NCBI RefSeq assembly: GCF_900290235.1
Contig: NZ_OLMK01000034.1
Span: forward strand, 124,001-188,000
DNA from: Streptomyces sp. MA5143a
GTDB lineage: Bacteria > Actinomycetota > Actinomycetes > Streptomycetales > Streptomycetaceae
Direction: 5' to 3'
Length of the DNA: 64,000 bases
In this document: piece by piece, positions 25,231 to 33,239 of the stretch
How positions within the stretch are numbered: position 1 is the first letter of the stretch
How the letters are laid out: each line of letters opens with the position of its first letter
Made by a program: the position numbers and the translations under genes
The notes under the pieces: model-generated
What the model was told of the DNA's origin: nothing
Databases searched by the model: none
Seen by the model: only the letters and a program-made list of their open reading frames with translations

Positions 25231-26436
25231 ATGGGCGGTGATCTTGGTGGCTGGCGACGGTGCCTGCTCGGCGGGGCGGTGTTCGCCGTGTGCATGGTGG
25301 GTACGACGCTGCCGACCCCTCTCTACGGTCTCTACCAGGAGAAGTTCGGCTTCTCCGAGCTGACGGTCACCGTCGTCTACGCCGTCTACGCCCTCGGGGT
25401 CATCGGGGTGCTGCTCCTGGCGGGCAATGTCTCTGACTCCGTGGGCCGCCGCCCGGTGCTGCTGTGGGGTTTGGGGTTCGCGGCAGCGAGCGCCGTCTGC
25501 TTCCTGTGCGCCACCGCCATGGGCTGGCTCTACGCCGGGCGGCTGCTGTCGGGGCTGTCGGCGGGCCTCTTCACCGGGGCCGCCACGGCGTACGTCATGG
25601 AGCTGGCGCCGCCCGGCGGTGCCTCGCGTGCGACGTTCGTGGCGACCGCCGCGAACATGGGCGGCCTCGGCTGCGGTCCCCTGCTCGCGGGCGTGCTGGC
25701 CGAGTACGCCGACTGGCCGCTGTATCTGCCGTTCGCCGTTCACCTCGCCCTGGTGGCGTGCTCGGCCGTCGTCCTGCTGCGGCTTCCGGAAACCGTGCGG
25801 GAGCGTCGGCCGCTGAGCACCGTACGGCCCGAGCGGCCGGGCCTGACCCCGGGGGTCCGGGCGGTGTTCGCTCCGGCGGCGACCGCGTCCTTCGTGGGGT
25901 TCGCGCTGTTCGGGGTGTTCACGTCGGTCAGCCCGGCCTTCCTCGCGCAGTCCCTGGATGTGCGCGACCACGCGGTGAGTGGTCTGGTCGTCGCGCTGGC
26001 CTTCTTCGCGTCCACGGGCGGGCAGCTGGCGGTCGGCCCGGTCGGGGTCGGCCGGTCGCTGCCGCTGGGCTGTGCCGCGCTCCTGACCGGCCTGGCGCTG
26101 CTGGCGGGAGCGTTGCGGTGGGACTCGCTGCCGCTGGTCGTGCTGAGCGCGCTCGTCGGCGGCGCGGGGCAGGGACTGGCGTTTCGCGGGGCGCTGTCGG
26201 CCGTGGCCCGCGCCGCCGAGGCGGACCGTCGCGCGGCCGCGATCTCCGCGCTCTTCGTGGTGGCCTACACGGGCATCTCCCTTCCCGTCATCGGGATGGG
26301 GCTGCTGACTGGGCCGATCGGCCTGGAGAGCGCCGGCCTGGTGTTCATCGCCTGCATGGCGCTGATGGTGTCGGCCGCGGGCCTCTACCTCCTGCGCCGC
26401 CCGGTGCCCGCGCCGGAGGCCGACGGGGTGCGGTGA
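25231..26436 (+). CDS. MFS transporter
   Basis: The 401-aa protein has 12 predicted hydrophobic segments. The loop 2-3 signature is present as GNVSDSVGRRPVLLWGLG. The N-terminus contains TPLYGLYQEKFGFSELTVTVVYAVYALG, characteristic of a drug-efflux-like MFS subgroup common in actinomycetes. It is probably an H+-coupled exporter; the substrate is unknown. ATG 25231 has no strong ribosome site. No regulator is adjacent; the preceding methyltransferase may be co-transcribed. Confidence 0.85.
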   Translation: MGGDLGGWRRCLLGGAVFAVCMVGTTLPTPLYGLYQEKFGFSELTVTVVYAVYALGVIGVLLLAGNVSDSVGRRPVLLWGLGFAAASAVCFLCATAMGWLYAGRLLSGLSAGLFTGAATAYVMELAPPGGASRATFVATAANMGGLGCGPLLAGVLAEYADWPLYLPFAVHLALVACSAVVLLRLPETVRERRPLSTVRPERPGLTPGVRAVFAPAATASFVGFALFGVFTSVSPAFLAQSLDVRDHAVSGLVVALAFFASTGGQLAVGPVGVGRSLPLGCAALLTGLALLAGALRWDSLPLVVLSALVGGAGQGLAFRGALSAVARAAEADRRAAAISALFVVAYTGISLPVIGMGLLTGPIGLESAGLVFIACMALMVSAAGLYLLRRPVPAPEADGVR

Positions 26437-26474
26437 GCGTCCGGTCCGGCCGCGGCGGGGCGCCGTCTCCATCC

Positions 26475-26578
26475 GGTGCCCGCGCGGTCGGACCGGTGCC
26501 CGCGCGGGTCAGTCCGGTGTCCGCGCGGGTCAGTCCGGTGTCCGCGCGGGTCAGTCCGGCGTCCGCGCCGTTCGGTCC
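26475..26578. repeat. Five tandem copies of a 21-bp repeat
   Basis: Units begin at 26475, 26495, 26516, 26537 and 26558 with consensus GGTGTCCGCGCGGGTCAGTCC (20-21 bp). The third and fourth are identical; the outer units diverge. The array lies just after the MFS gene and runs into the last codons of the convergent DoxX-like gene (its stop is at 26551-26553). It is a candidate variable-number repeat. Confidence 0.75.
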
Positions 26579-27006
26579 GAAGGCCGCGTGGGGCGGTAGC
26601 GGTCGGCGAGCCGGGCGAGGGCGACGGCGCCGAGCAGGAGACCGAAGTCCCGCAGGGCGATGTCGTAGTAGTCGGGAATGGTCAGCAGGTTGACGATGAT
26701 CCCCGCGAGCCAGCCCGCCACGAGCCAGCCGCCGAACCGCGGGGCGAGGGCCACGGTGAGGCCGGCGACGATCTCGACGACACCGACGGCGTACATGGCG
26801 GCCTGGGCGCTGCCCGGGACCAGGTCGTCGACCCACGGAGCGAGGTAGGTCGGCCAGTCCACGAGCAGATTGGCGAACTTGTCCAGGCCGAACAGGATCG
26901 GCGCCACGGCGAATCCCGTCCGCAGGATCCAGAACGCCTGGTAGGCGGGGTCGGCGGCCAGGGCGCGCCGAGGCGTGACCGGTGTGGTGCTGAGGGTGGA
27001 CGGCAT
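26551..27006 (-). CDS. DoxX-like four-helix membrane protein
   Basis: The 151-aa protein has four hydrophobic helices (about 25-45, 67-87, 91-110, 118-135) with FWILRTGFAVAPILFGLDKF and AMYAVGVVEIVAGLTVALAPRFGGWLVAGWLAGIIVNLL, as in DoxX/DoxD-like proteins tied to respiratory or thiol redox chemistry. AGGAGG precedes ATG 27006. It is divergent from a Cys-rich HTH regulator, and a near-perfect palindrome overlaps its ribosome site and leader, implying repression by that regulator. The last residues derive from a tandem repeat array. Confidence 0.8.
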   Translation of the reverse strand: MPSTLSTTPVTPRRALAADPAYQAFWILRTGFAVAPILFGLDKFANLLVDWPTYLAPWVDDLVPGSAQAAMYAVGVVEIVAGLTVALAPRFGGWLVAGWLAGIIVNLLTIPDYYDIALRDFGLLLGAVALARLADRYRPTRPSDRTARTPD

Positions 27007-27016
27007 GACGCCCCTC

Positions 27017-27048
27017 CTTCTATCGACAAGGTTCACTATCAATAGAAG
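27017..27048. promoter_or_regulatory. Operator palindrome between DoxX-like and HTH genes
   Basis: CTTCTATCGA (27017-27026) and TCAATAGAAG (27039-27048) are inverted repeats with one mismatch and a 12-base spacer. The site is AT-rich for this genome, starts 11 bases upstream of the DoxX-like start codon and ends 43 bases before the HTH start. It probably binds the divergent regulator. Confidence 0.65.
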
Positions 27049-27090
27049 CCCCGCTTGGCTCTTAAGTCAATGACCGTTGGTTTTACACTG

Positions 27091-27768
27091 GTGTGCGTGG
27101 ACCACTCGAACGAAGCACCCGGCGGTGACGTCTCCGCCGTCGCGGCCCTGGACGAGCCGACGCGCCGACGGCTGTACGACCACGTGGCGCGGCAGTCCGG
27201 CCCGGTCGGCCGGGACGACGCCGCCCAGGCCCTGGGGCTGGCGCGCCAGACGGCGGCCTTCCATCTCGACCGGCTGGCAGCCGAGGGGCTGCTGGAGGTG
27301 GTGTACGAGCGGCGCAGCGGACGTAGCGGCCCGGGCGCCGGCCGGCCCGCGAAGCTGTACCGGCGCTCCGGGAAGCAGATCAGCGTCACCCTGCCCGAGC
27401 GGCGCTACGAGCTGGCCGGGCGGCTGCTGGCGCAGGCGGTGGAGGAGTCCGACGCGACAGGCGAAGCGGTCCGCGAGGTGCTGCACCGCAAGGCGACGGA
27501 GCTGGGCGAGCAGTTGGGCGAGCGGGAGACCGCCGGGGTGGTGGACCTGCTGGAACGTCACGGCTTCGAGCCGTCCCTCGACGGGGAGGCGATCGTGCTC
27601 GGCAACTGCCCGTTCCATGTGCTGGCCCGCGAGCACACCGAGACGGTGTGCGGAATGAACCTGCATCTGCTGCGGGGTGTGCTGAGCACGGTCGGCGAGG
27701 ACGGCTGGGAGGCCCGCCTCATGCCCTCCCCGGGCCACTGCTGCGTCCGCCTGCTGCCCGTCGCCTGA
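27091..27768 (+). CDS. SufR-like helix-turn-helix regulator with C-terminal cysteines
   Basis: The 225-aa protein has an ArsR/SufR-type winged helix (LDEPTRRRLYDHVARQSGPVGRDDAAQALGLARQTAAFHLDRLAAEGLLEVVYERR), a GRPAKLYRRS linker, and a sensor half with Cys in NCPFH, TVCGMN and GHCCV, a layout used for Fe-S or redox sensing in SufR-like proteins. GTG 27091 or GTG 27097 could be the start; a TACACT hexamer immediately upstream suggests a -10 box and a nearly leaderless transcript. It is divergent from the DoxX-like gene, its likely target. The bound cofactor is unproved. Confidence 0.8.
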   Translation: MCVDHSNEAPGGDVSAVAALDEPTRRRLYDHVARQSGPVGRDDAAQALGLARQTAAFHLDRLAAEGLLEVVYERRSGRSGPGAGRPAKLYRRSGKQISVTLPERRYELAGRLLAQAVEESDATGEAVREVLHRKATELGEQLGERETAGVVDLLERHGFEPSLDGEAIVLGNCPFHVLAREHTETVCGMNLHLLRGVLSTVGEDGWEARLMPSPGHCCVRLLPVA

Positions 27769-27834
27769 CCGTCGCACGGACCGGAGAGAGCCGTCGCGCG
27801 GACTGGACAGAGCCGTCGCGCGGACTGGAGAGAG
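27769..27834. repeat. Three tandem copies of a 22-bp repeat
   Basis: Units at 27769-27790, 27791-27812 and 27813-27834 share CCGTCGCGCGGACTGGAGAGAG with one to two changes. The array starts at the last bases of the HTH stop region and precedes a truncated SDR gene. No coding role is evident. Confidence 0.7.
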
Positions 27835-27949
27835 GCACACCGGGGAGACCGCCCTCAGCGATGCCGCGGCAGGGCCCGCACGACAGCCCGGCGAGGACGT
27901 GACCGAGCGGATCGGTCACACTCGGTGCCGCGGACCACGCCCCGTCTCC

Positions 27950-28282
27950 GTGAAGGGCCCCGTCACCGCGGTGAACGCCGTCCTGCCCGGCATGCGCGAA
28001 CTCGGCCGCGGCACGCTCCTGTTCGTCAACGGGGGCAGTGCCGTACACCCCCACCCGGAACGTGCCGGAACCTCCGTCGCCTTCGCCGCCGAGAGCGCCT
28101 ACGCGCGCATGCTCCATGACACGCTCGCCCCGGAGAACATCCACGCCGCGCAACTGATCGTCCCCGGCGCCATCCACCCCGACTCCGAACACAGCAACCC
28201 CGACACCCTGGCCGAACGCCTCTACGCCCTGCACACCGAGCGGGACGGCTTCCGCCACTACGCCGAGGCCATGCCCGACTGA
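27950..28282 (+). pseudogene. 5'-truncated short-chain dehydrogenase/reductase
   Basis: The frame encodes about 110 residues matching only the middle and end of an SDR: GPVTAVNAVLPGMRELGRGTLLFVNGGSAVHPHPERAG is the helix and strand leading to the active-site Ser region, followed by SAYARMLHDTLAPENIHAAQLIVPGAI. The N-terminal NAD(P)-binding Rossmann part (TGxxxGxG) is absent, and the Tyr-x3-Lys is only partly recognisable (YARML). The 180 bases upstream are repeats and unrelated sequence. It is most likely a deletion remnant. Confidence 0.65.
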
Positions 28283-28308
28283 CCCTCATGGGCCGTCGGG
28301 CCCCCGGT

Positions 28309-28857
28309 TCAGCGGCGTCCGCCGAACTCCCAGTCGTGGACCTCGATGTCGGCGTACCGGTCCTCGGTCAGGACGGCGCGGGCCGCGTCCGGGTCGGTGG
28401 CCCGGACCAGCACCGCCGTGCCCAGCCAGGTCTCGCCGTCGTCGGACAGCAGCGGCCCGTACGCGATCAGCCCGTCGTAGCCGGGCGGCACGGTGACGTC
28501 GACGGGCCCGCCCGAGCCGAGGCCGAGCACCAGGTACCGGTTGCCGCCGGTCCGCCCACCGGGGAACTCCCACATGGTGCGCCCCAGCAGATTGCGCCAC
28601 CGGCGCAGCAAAACGTCGCGGTAGGCGCCCGCCTGGTAGTTGGGCTCCTCGAAGGCGAAGGCGCGCGCCGCGGCGGGATCCGGCAGATCGACGATGTGGA
28701 CACTACCGGTGGGGGTCTCGCCGTCCTCGGCGAAGGTCGGGCCGCGGGCGATCAGCTGTTCCGCGTACTGATCCATGTAGGACCAGTGCGCTTCCACCAG
28801 CTCCTCACGCAGGGGGAGGGAGCCGGGCCGGTCGCGGTGGTAGCAGAGGAACTCCAT
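28309..28857 (-). CDS. Protein with two YciI-like (dimeric alpha-beta barrel) domains
   Basis: The 182-aa protein carries two YciI-type repeats: residues 1-85 (MEFLCYHRDRPGSLPLREELVEAHWSYMDQY through GSVHIVDLPDPAAARAFAFEEPNYQAG) and a shorter second one at about 105-182 (YLVLGLGSGGP through LVRATDPDAARAVLTEDRYADIEVHDWEFGGR). YciI proteins are small dimeric barrels related to chlorite-dismutase-fold enzymes; some are dehydrochlorinase-like, most unknown. ATG 28857 follows GAGGG. The gene is downstream of the catabolic operon on the same strand but 187 bases away. Confidence 0.8.
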   Translation of the reverse strand: MEFLCYHRDRPGSLPLREELVEAHWSYMDQYAEQLIARGPTFAEDGETPTGSVHIVDLPDPAAARAFAFEEPNYQAGAYRDVLLRRWRNLLGRTMWEFPGGRTGGNRYLVLGLGSGGPVDVTVPPGYDGLIAYGPLLSDDGETWLGTAVLVRATDPDAARAVLTEDRYADIEVHDWEFGGRR

Positions 28858-29044
28858 GGCACAGACCCTCGCCGACATCAGGCGCCGCCTCAACCGACTT
28901 TCGCGATCACGCGCCGGGGCCCGCTCGCGATCCGCGCCGCGCGCTGAGCCGGCACCTGTGCCGACAGGCCATCGGGCGCCGACCGCCCGTGCGGCCGGGG
29001 CTCGGCTGCAAGGGCGGTCGTCTGTCGGCGGGCGCGGGGCCTTC

Positions 29045-30832
29045 TCAGAGGTGCTGCTCGGTGGCCCGGGTGCGGTGGTACTCGTCCTGGCGTTCGTCGG
29101 TGATGTACGCCGGGATCGGGAAGTCCCACCAGCCGGGGACCCAGGGGCCCGCGGCGTCGCGGTCCGTGGGGACCTCGATCACGGCGGGGGCCCCGGACCG
29201 GACCGCCTTGCGCAGCGTCGGCTCCAGGGAAGCGGCGTCGTTGACCTTCCACGACTCGATCCCGAAGGCCCGGCCCATGGCCGCGAAGTCGGGGCTGTAC
29301 GGCGAGCCGTCGGGGTACGAGAACTCGGTGCCGATGTGGCGCGAGGTCTGCTTGCGCTGACCGCCGCGGATCGACATGTAGCCCGCGTTGTTCTGGACGA
29401 CGAAGATCACCGGCGCGTCGGCGGTGACGCTCAGGGCGATCTCCTGGGCGGTCATGAGGAAGTCGCCGTCGCCGAGGACGCACACCACCGGGCTGTCGGG
29501 CCGGGCGAGTTTGGCGCCGACGGCGGCCGGGACGGCCCAGCCCATGGAGGAGAAGCCGCCGGAGGTGAGGTGGGTGCGCGGGGAGTAGACGGGGAAGGTC
29601 TGCTTGACCGCTCCCTGGGTGTTGCCCGAACCGGCGACGATGATCGCGTCGCGCGGGAGCACGTTGCGCAGCGCGCCGAGCGGGCGCTGCGAGGTGAACG
29701 GGAAGCGGTCGCTGTCGCGGCGGCCGGCGAGCTTCTCCTCCCAGTCCTGCTTGAGCCGGGCGAGTTCGGCGAGGTACTCGGAGCGGTCGACGCCCTTGCC
29801 GGGGAGGGAGTCGACGATGGCGGCCACGGCGCGCTGCGCGTCCGCGACGATGCCCACCTCGGCGGGGTAGTTCTTGCCGATCTCGTGCGGGTCGATGTCG
29901 ATGTGGATGAGCTTCGCGGGCGGGATGGAGAAGCTGACGCCCTTGGCGTAGCTGGAGGCGGACCAGTCGGTGAAGCGGCAGCCGACGGAGATGACGACGT
30001 CGGCGGAGCTCGCGATCGCGTTGCCGGTCATCGTGCCGGTCTGGCCGACACTGCCCGCGAACAGCTCGTGGTCCTCGGGGAAGGCGCTCTTGCCGTTCCA
30101 CGTGGTGACGACCGGGATCTTCCAGCGTTCGGCGAGCGCGAGGACCTCGTCGGACGCCTCGGAGGTGATCGCACCGCCGCCGACCACGATGACCGGCCGG
30201 GTGGCCGCGCGCAGCACGTCGACCGCGCGGTCCACGGCTTCCGGGTCGGGGTGCTGGCGGCCGACCGGGATGCGCCGCTCCAGGTCGTGGAGCTGGACGT
30301 CCGCCGCCTCGGCCTGTACGTCCATGGGGACTTCGAGGTGCACCGGGCCCGGACGGCCGGTCAGCATGGAGTTGAAGCAGCGGTGCAGGACGAAGGGGAG
30401 TTCCTCGACCCGGGTGACGACCCAGTGCCGTTTGCTGACGGCCTCGGCCACCTTGGGGAAGTCGTTGGCCGTGTAGCGGTCGAGTTCCTGGAGCAGTCCG
30501 TGGCCTCGCATGTGGGTCGGCGGGCCGCCGGTGACGACGAGGACACTGGTGGAGTCCGTGAACGCGGTGCCCATGCCGATGACGGTGTTGCTCGCGCCGG
30601 CGCCGATGGAGGTCACCGCGGCCTGGGGGCGGCCGGTGACGCGGTAGTAGCCGTCGGCGAGGTGGACGGCGCTCTGCTCGTGGAAGGTCTGGATGAAGGG
30701 GATCCGGGACTCGTCGTCGAGGAAGGCGTCGGTCAGTGACCAGATGCCGTGGCCGGGTATGCCGGCGACGACGTCGACCCCGTAGTTGCGCAGCGTCCGC
30801 GCGACGATCTGGCCTCCGGTGAGGACGGGCAT
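29045..30832 (-). CDS. Thiamine-diphosphate-dependent enzyme, acetolactate-synthase-like
   Basis: The 595-aa protein has the three ThDP-enzyme domains: N-terminal PYR with the catalytic Glu in FHEQSAVHLADGY (about residue 51), a central domain (VIVVGGGAITSEASDEVLALAERWKIPVVTT) and a C-terminal PP domain with the metal/ThDP motif GDGDFLMTAQEI...NNAGY. It belongs to the acetolactate synthase/benzoylformate decarboxylase/sulfoacetaldehyde-type superfamily, but location argues against valine synthesis: it is last in a minus-strand operon after HisD-like, APC permease and ThuA genes. It probably cleaves or ligates a 2-keto acid or aldehyde from that pathway. Exact reaction unknown. Confidence 0.85.
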   Translation of the reverse strand: MPVLTGGQIVARTLRNYGVDVVAGIPGHGIWSLTDAFLDDESRIPFIQTFHEQSAVHLADGYYRVTGRPQAAVTSIGAGASNTVIGMGTAFTDSTSVLVVTGGPPTHMRGHGLLQELDRYTANDFPKVAEAVSKRHWVVTRVEELPFVLHRCFNSMLTGRPGPVHLEVPMDVQAEAADVQLHDLERRIPVGRQHPDPEAVDRAVDVLRAATRPVIVVGGGAITSEASDEVLALAERWKIPVVTTWNGKSAFPEDHELFAGSVGQTGTMTGNAIASSADVVISVGCRFTDWSASSYAKGVSFSIPPAKLIHIDIDPHEIGKNYPAEVGIVADAQRAVAAIVDSLPGKGVDRSEYLAELARLKQDWEEKLAGRRDSDRFPFTSQRPLGALRNVLPRDAIIVAGSGNTQGAVKQTFPVYSPRTHLTSGGFSSMGWAVPAAVGAKLARPDSPVVCVLGDGDFLMTAQEIALSVTADAPVIFVVQNNAGYMSIRGGQRKQTSRHIGTEFSYPDGSPYSPDFAAMGRAFGIESWKVNDAASLEPTLRKAVRSGAPAVIEVPTDRDAAGPWVPGWWDFPIPAYITDERQDEYHRTRATEQHL

Positions 30833-30868
30833 GGTGTGTTCCCAATCAGCTCGGGTCGGATGGTGGGG

Positions 30869-31537
30869 TCAGGCGTTGCGACGGGCGGCCCAGGCGAAGC
30901 CCTGGGTGCACAGGCGGGTGACATCCGGGTTCTGGAGGTCGTCGAGGTCGTGTCCTACCGCGCTGTAGAAGACGCGGCCCCGGCCCCAGGTGCGGGTCCA
31001 TGCCTGGGGGATCGTCGTCCCCTCCAGCCAGGGCAGGTGCTCACCGGTGAAGGTGGTCTCGGCCAGGACGTGGTTGTTGGGGTCGACGGACATGTAGTAC
31101 TGCTCCGAGGCGACCCGGTAGTCCTTCACCCCGGCGGTGATCGGGTGGCCGGTGTCGGTGACGGTCACCTCGTAGGGGTACTTCACTCCTTCGCCGGCGG
31201 GGTGTTCGAGGAAGCTGCCGCCGATCAGCCAGTGGTACTTGAGGCTGGTGCGGAACGCGGCGGCCGCGCCGTGCCAGGCGGCGATCCCGGTGCCGTTCTC
31301 CACCGCGCCCAGCAGGTTCGACTCCTGGGCGGCGGTCAGCCCCTCGGACAGCAGCGCGTTGTTCCAGTTGAGCGCGATCAGGTCGTAGCCGGTGAGGTCG
31401 GCGTCGAGCGCGAAGATGTCGTTGGTCTCGTCGACGTCGAAGCCGAGGTTCTGGAAGATCGGGAGGGTCCATTCCTCGGCCACCTGGTAGGGCTTGTGCC
31501 CCGGCCAGCCTCCGTACAGATACAGGACGCGAGTCAT
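30869..31537 (-). CDS. ThuA-like (class I glutamine-amidotransferase fold) protein
   Basis: The 222-aa protein opens MTRVLYLYGGWPGHKPYQVAEEW and contains DLIALNWNNALLS, AENGTGIAAWHGAAAAFR and GRVFYSAVGHDLDDLQNPDV, all standard ThuA-family elements. ThuA proteins accompany sugar or polyol catabolic genes, where some handle 3-keto sugars; a catalytic Cys is not evident at the nucleophile elbow. Its ATG overlaps the APC permease stop (ATGA, 31534-31537), so the two are translationally coupled. It supports a carbohydrate- or polyol-like substrate for the locus. Confidence 0.85.
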   Translation of the reverse strand: MTRVLYLYGGWPGHKPYQVAEEWTLPIFQNLGFDVDETNDIFALDADLTGYDLIALNWNNALLSEGLTAAQESNLLGAVENGTGIAAWHGAAAAFRTSLKYHWLIGGSFLEHPAGEGVKYPYEVTVTDTGHPITAGVKDYRVASEQYYMSVDPNNHVLAETTFTGEHLPWLEGTTIPQAWTRTWGRGRVFYSAVGHDLDDLQNPDVTRLCTQGFAWAARRNA

Positions 31538-33144
31538 GCGGCGTTCCCTCCTGTCGTGCTGTCAAGGGCCGCGGCGCGGCTGCGCAGGCGCTCGGCCACC
31601 TCCATGGCGTCGCCCTCCGGTGCGGTGGACTTGCGCTCCGGCTTCGCGGTCAGCAGGTACGCCAGACCCACGGCGGAGACGATGAGGAACCCGATGAGTG
31701 CGATCCACCGGTCCACGAACGGGGTTCCGGAGTCGCCGGTGGGCCAGGCGAGAAGAACCATCCCGAGCACGCCGTAGGCCAGGGCCGCCCCGTTGACCAC
31801 GAAGCCCCAGCGGCCGAGGGTCCAGGCTCCGGCGGGACGCCAGCCCTTCAGGCGCATCCGCAACGCCGCCAGTACGACCATCATGAACGCGGCGTATCCG
31901 GCGAGCATCTGGAACGCCACGATCTTGGTGAGGGAGTCGGGCGAGTAGTAGACGAAGACGAAGATCAGCAGCGGAAGGACGTTCACGGCCAGCAGCGCGT
32001 TCATGGGGACGCGGTGCTCGTGGGTGATCCGGGAGAAGACGCGGGATCCCGGGAACATGTCGTCGCGGGCGAAGGAGAAGACGATCCGGCTCGCGGCGGC
32101 CTGCTGGCTCATCACACCCGCGATGAAGGACGTGATGATGACCGCGAGCACCGCCTTGGTGCCCACGATGCCGAGCGAACTCTGGAGGATCGAGGGGATC
32201 GGGTTGGTGTCCTCGCCCGAGAGGATCGAGCCGAGGTCCGGAGCCGCGAGGGCGTACCCGACGAACGCGAGGAGAGCGGCCAGTCCACCGACGGCCACGG
32301 TCAGCTGCATGGCCCGCGGGATGCTGCGGGAGGGATTGGGGACCTCTTCCGCGATCTCTCCGCACGCCTCGAAGCCGTAGAAGAGGAAGAGGCCGACGAG
32401 CGAGGCGGCGATGAAGGCCATGAAGTAGCTGTCGTGGGTGGAGCTGCTGGTCTGGAAGAAGATCGAGACGGAGTTGTGCCGTTCGAAGATCAGCAGGTAG
32501 AGGCCCACGAGGACGATGCCGATCAGCTCCGCGGCAAGTCCGATCTTCGATATCAGAGCCAGTGTCCTGGTGCCGAAGCAGTTGCAGATGAGGCAGACGA
32601 CGGTCATGCCGATCGCGATCCACAGGCGCTGGGCGGGGGTGGAGCTGATGCCGGGCTCGTCGGCGGTTCCGGCGAAGAGGCTGGCCACGAAGTCCGAGCT
32701 GAACAGGGCGGTGCTGGTGATGCCGATGGTGATGCAACAGATGTACGTCCACGCGTTGAACCAGGCGTAGCGCCCGTTCCACAGCCGTCTCACCCACTGG
32801 TAGAGCCCGCCCGCGAGCGGGAACTGCGAGACGACCTCACCGAAGACCAGCGCGACCAGGAACTGTCCGGCCCCGACGATGCCGATCCAGAAGACGGACG
32901 GTCCGCCGGCGGTCGCCAGACCGACCGCGAAGAGGGCCACGACACCCACGAGGGGCGAGAGATAGACGAAGCCGAGGGCGAAGTTCGCCCACAGGCTGAC
33001 CTTTCTGTCGAACTTCTGCTCGTAGCCGAGTACGGCGAGCATCTCCGCGTCCGCGGCCGAGGAGACGGGTCTCTCGGCTCCGTCCGACGGGCCTACGGGG
33101 GTGGATGTGGGCGCCGCGTGCGCCTCGTTGTCGGTGGCTGACAT
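31534..33144 (-). CDS. APC superfamily amino acid/amine permease
   Basis: The 536-aa protein has about 12 membrane segments with the APC opening FDRKVSLWANFALGFVYLSPLVGVVALFAVGL and the conserved GEVVSQFPLAGGLYQW and FYGFEACGEIAEEVPNPSRSIPRAM motifs. It resembles the choline/GABA/amine branch of the family. It likely imports the substrate of the surrounding pathway, pointing to a nitrogen-containing or amino-acid-like compound. ATG 33144 has GGAG upstream. It lies between the HisD-like and ThuA genes, coupled to the latter. Confidence 0.9.
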   Translation of the reverse strand: MSATDNEAHAAPTSTPVGPSDGAERPVSSAADAEMLAVLGYEQKFDRKVSLWANFALGFVYLSPLVGVVALFAVGLATAGGPSVFWIGIVGAGQFLVALVFGEVVSQFPLAGGLYQWVRRLWNGRYAWFNAWTYICCITIGITSTALFSSDFVASLFAGTADEPGISSTPAQRLWIAIGMTVVCLICNCFGTRTLALISKIGLAAELIGIVLVGLYLLIFERHNSVSIFFQTSSSTHDSYFMAFIAASLVGLFLFYGFEACGEIAEEVPNPSRSIPRAMQLTVAVGGLAALLAFVGYALAAPDLGSILSGEDTNPIPSILQSSLGIVGTKAVLAVIITSFIAGVMSQQAAASRIVFSFARDDMFPGSRVFSRITHEHRVPMNALLAVNVLPLLIFVFVYYSPDSLTKIVAFQMLAGYAAFMMVVLAALRMRLKGWRPAGAWTLGRWGFVVNGAALAYGVLGMVLLAWPTGDSGTPFVDRWIALIGFLIVSAVGLAYLLTAKPERKSTAPEGDAMEVAERLRSRAAALDSTTGGNAA

Positions 33145-33239
33145 GACGATCTCCGTGGGTCGAGGGGGAGGTGCTCCTTGTCGAACGGCTGCCGGGCCGT
33201 CTCGGCGGTCCGGCATAAGTCGCGATCCGTCATCGCGGA

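Noticed and set aside
29045..30832. Naming the ThDP enzyme as acetolactate synthase or sulfoacetaldehyde acetyltransferase
   Set aside because: Superfamily motifs alone do not separate these reactions; context is catabolic and specific marker residues were not recognised.
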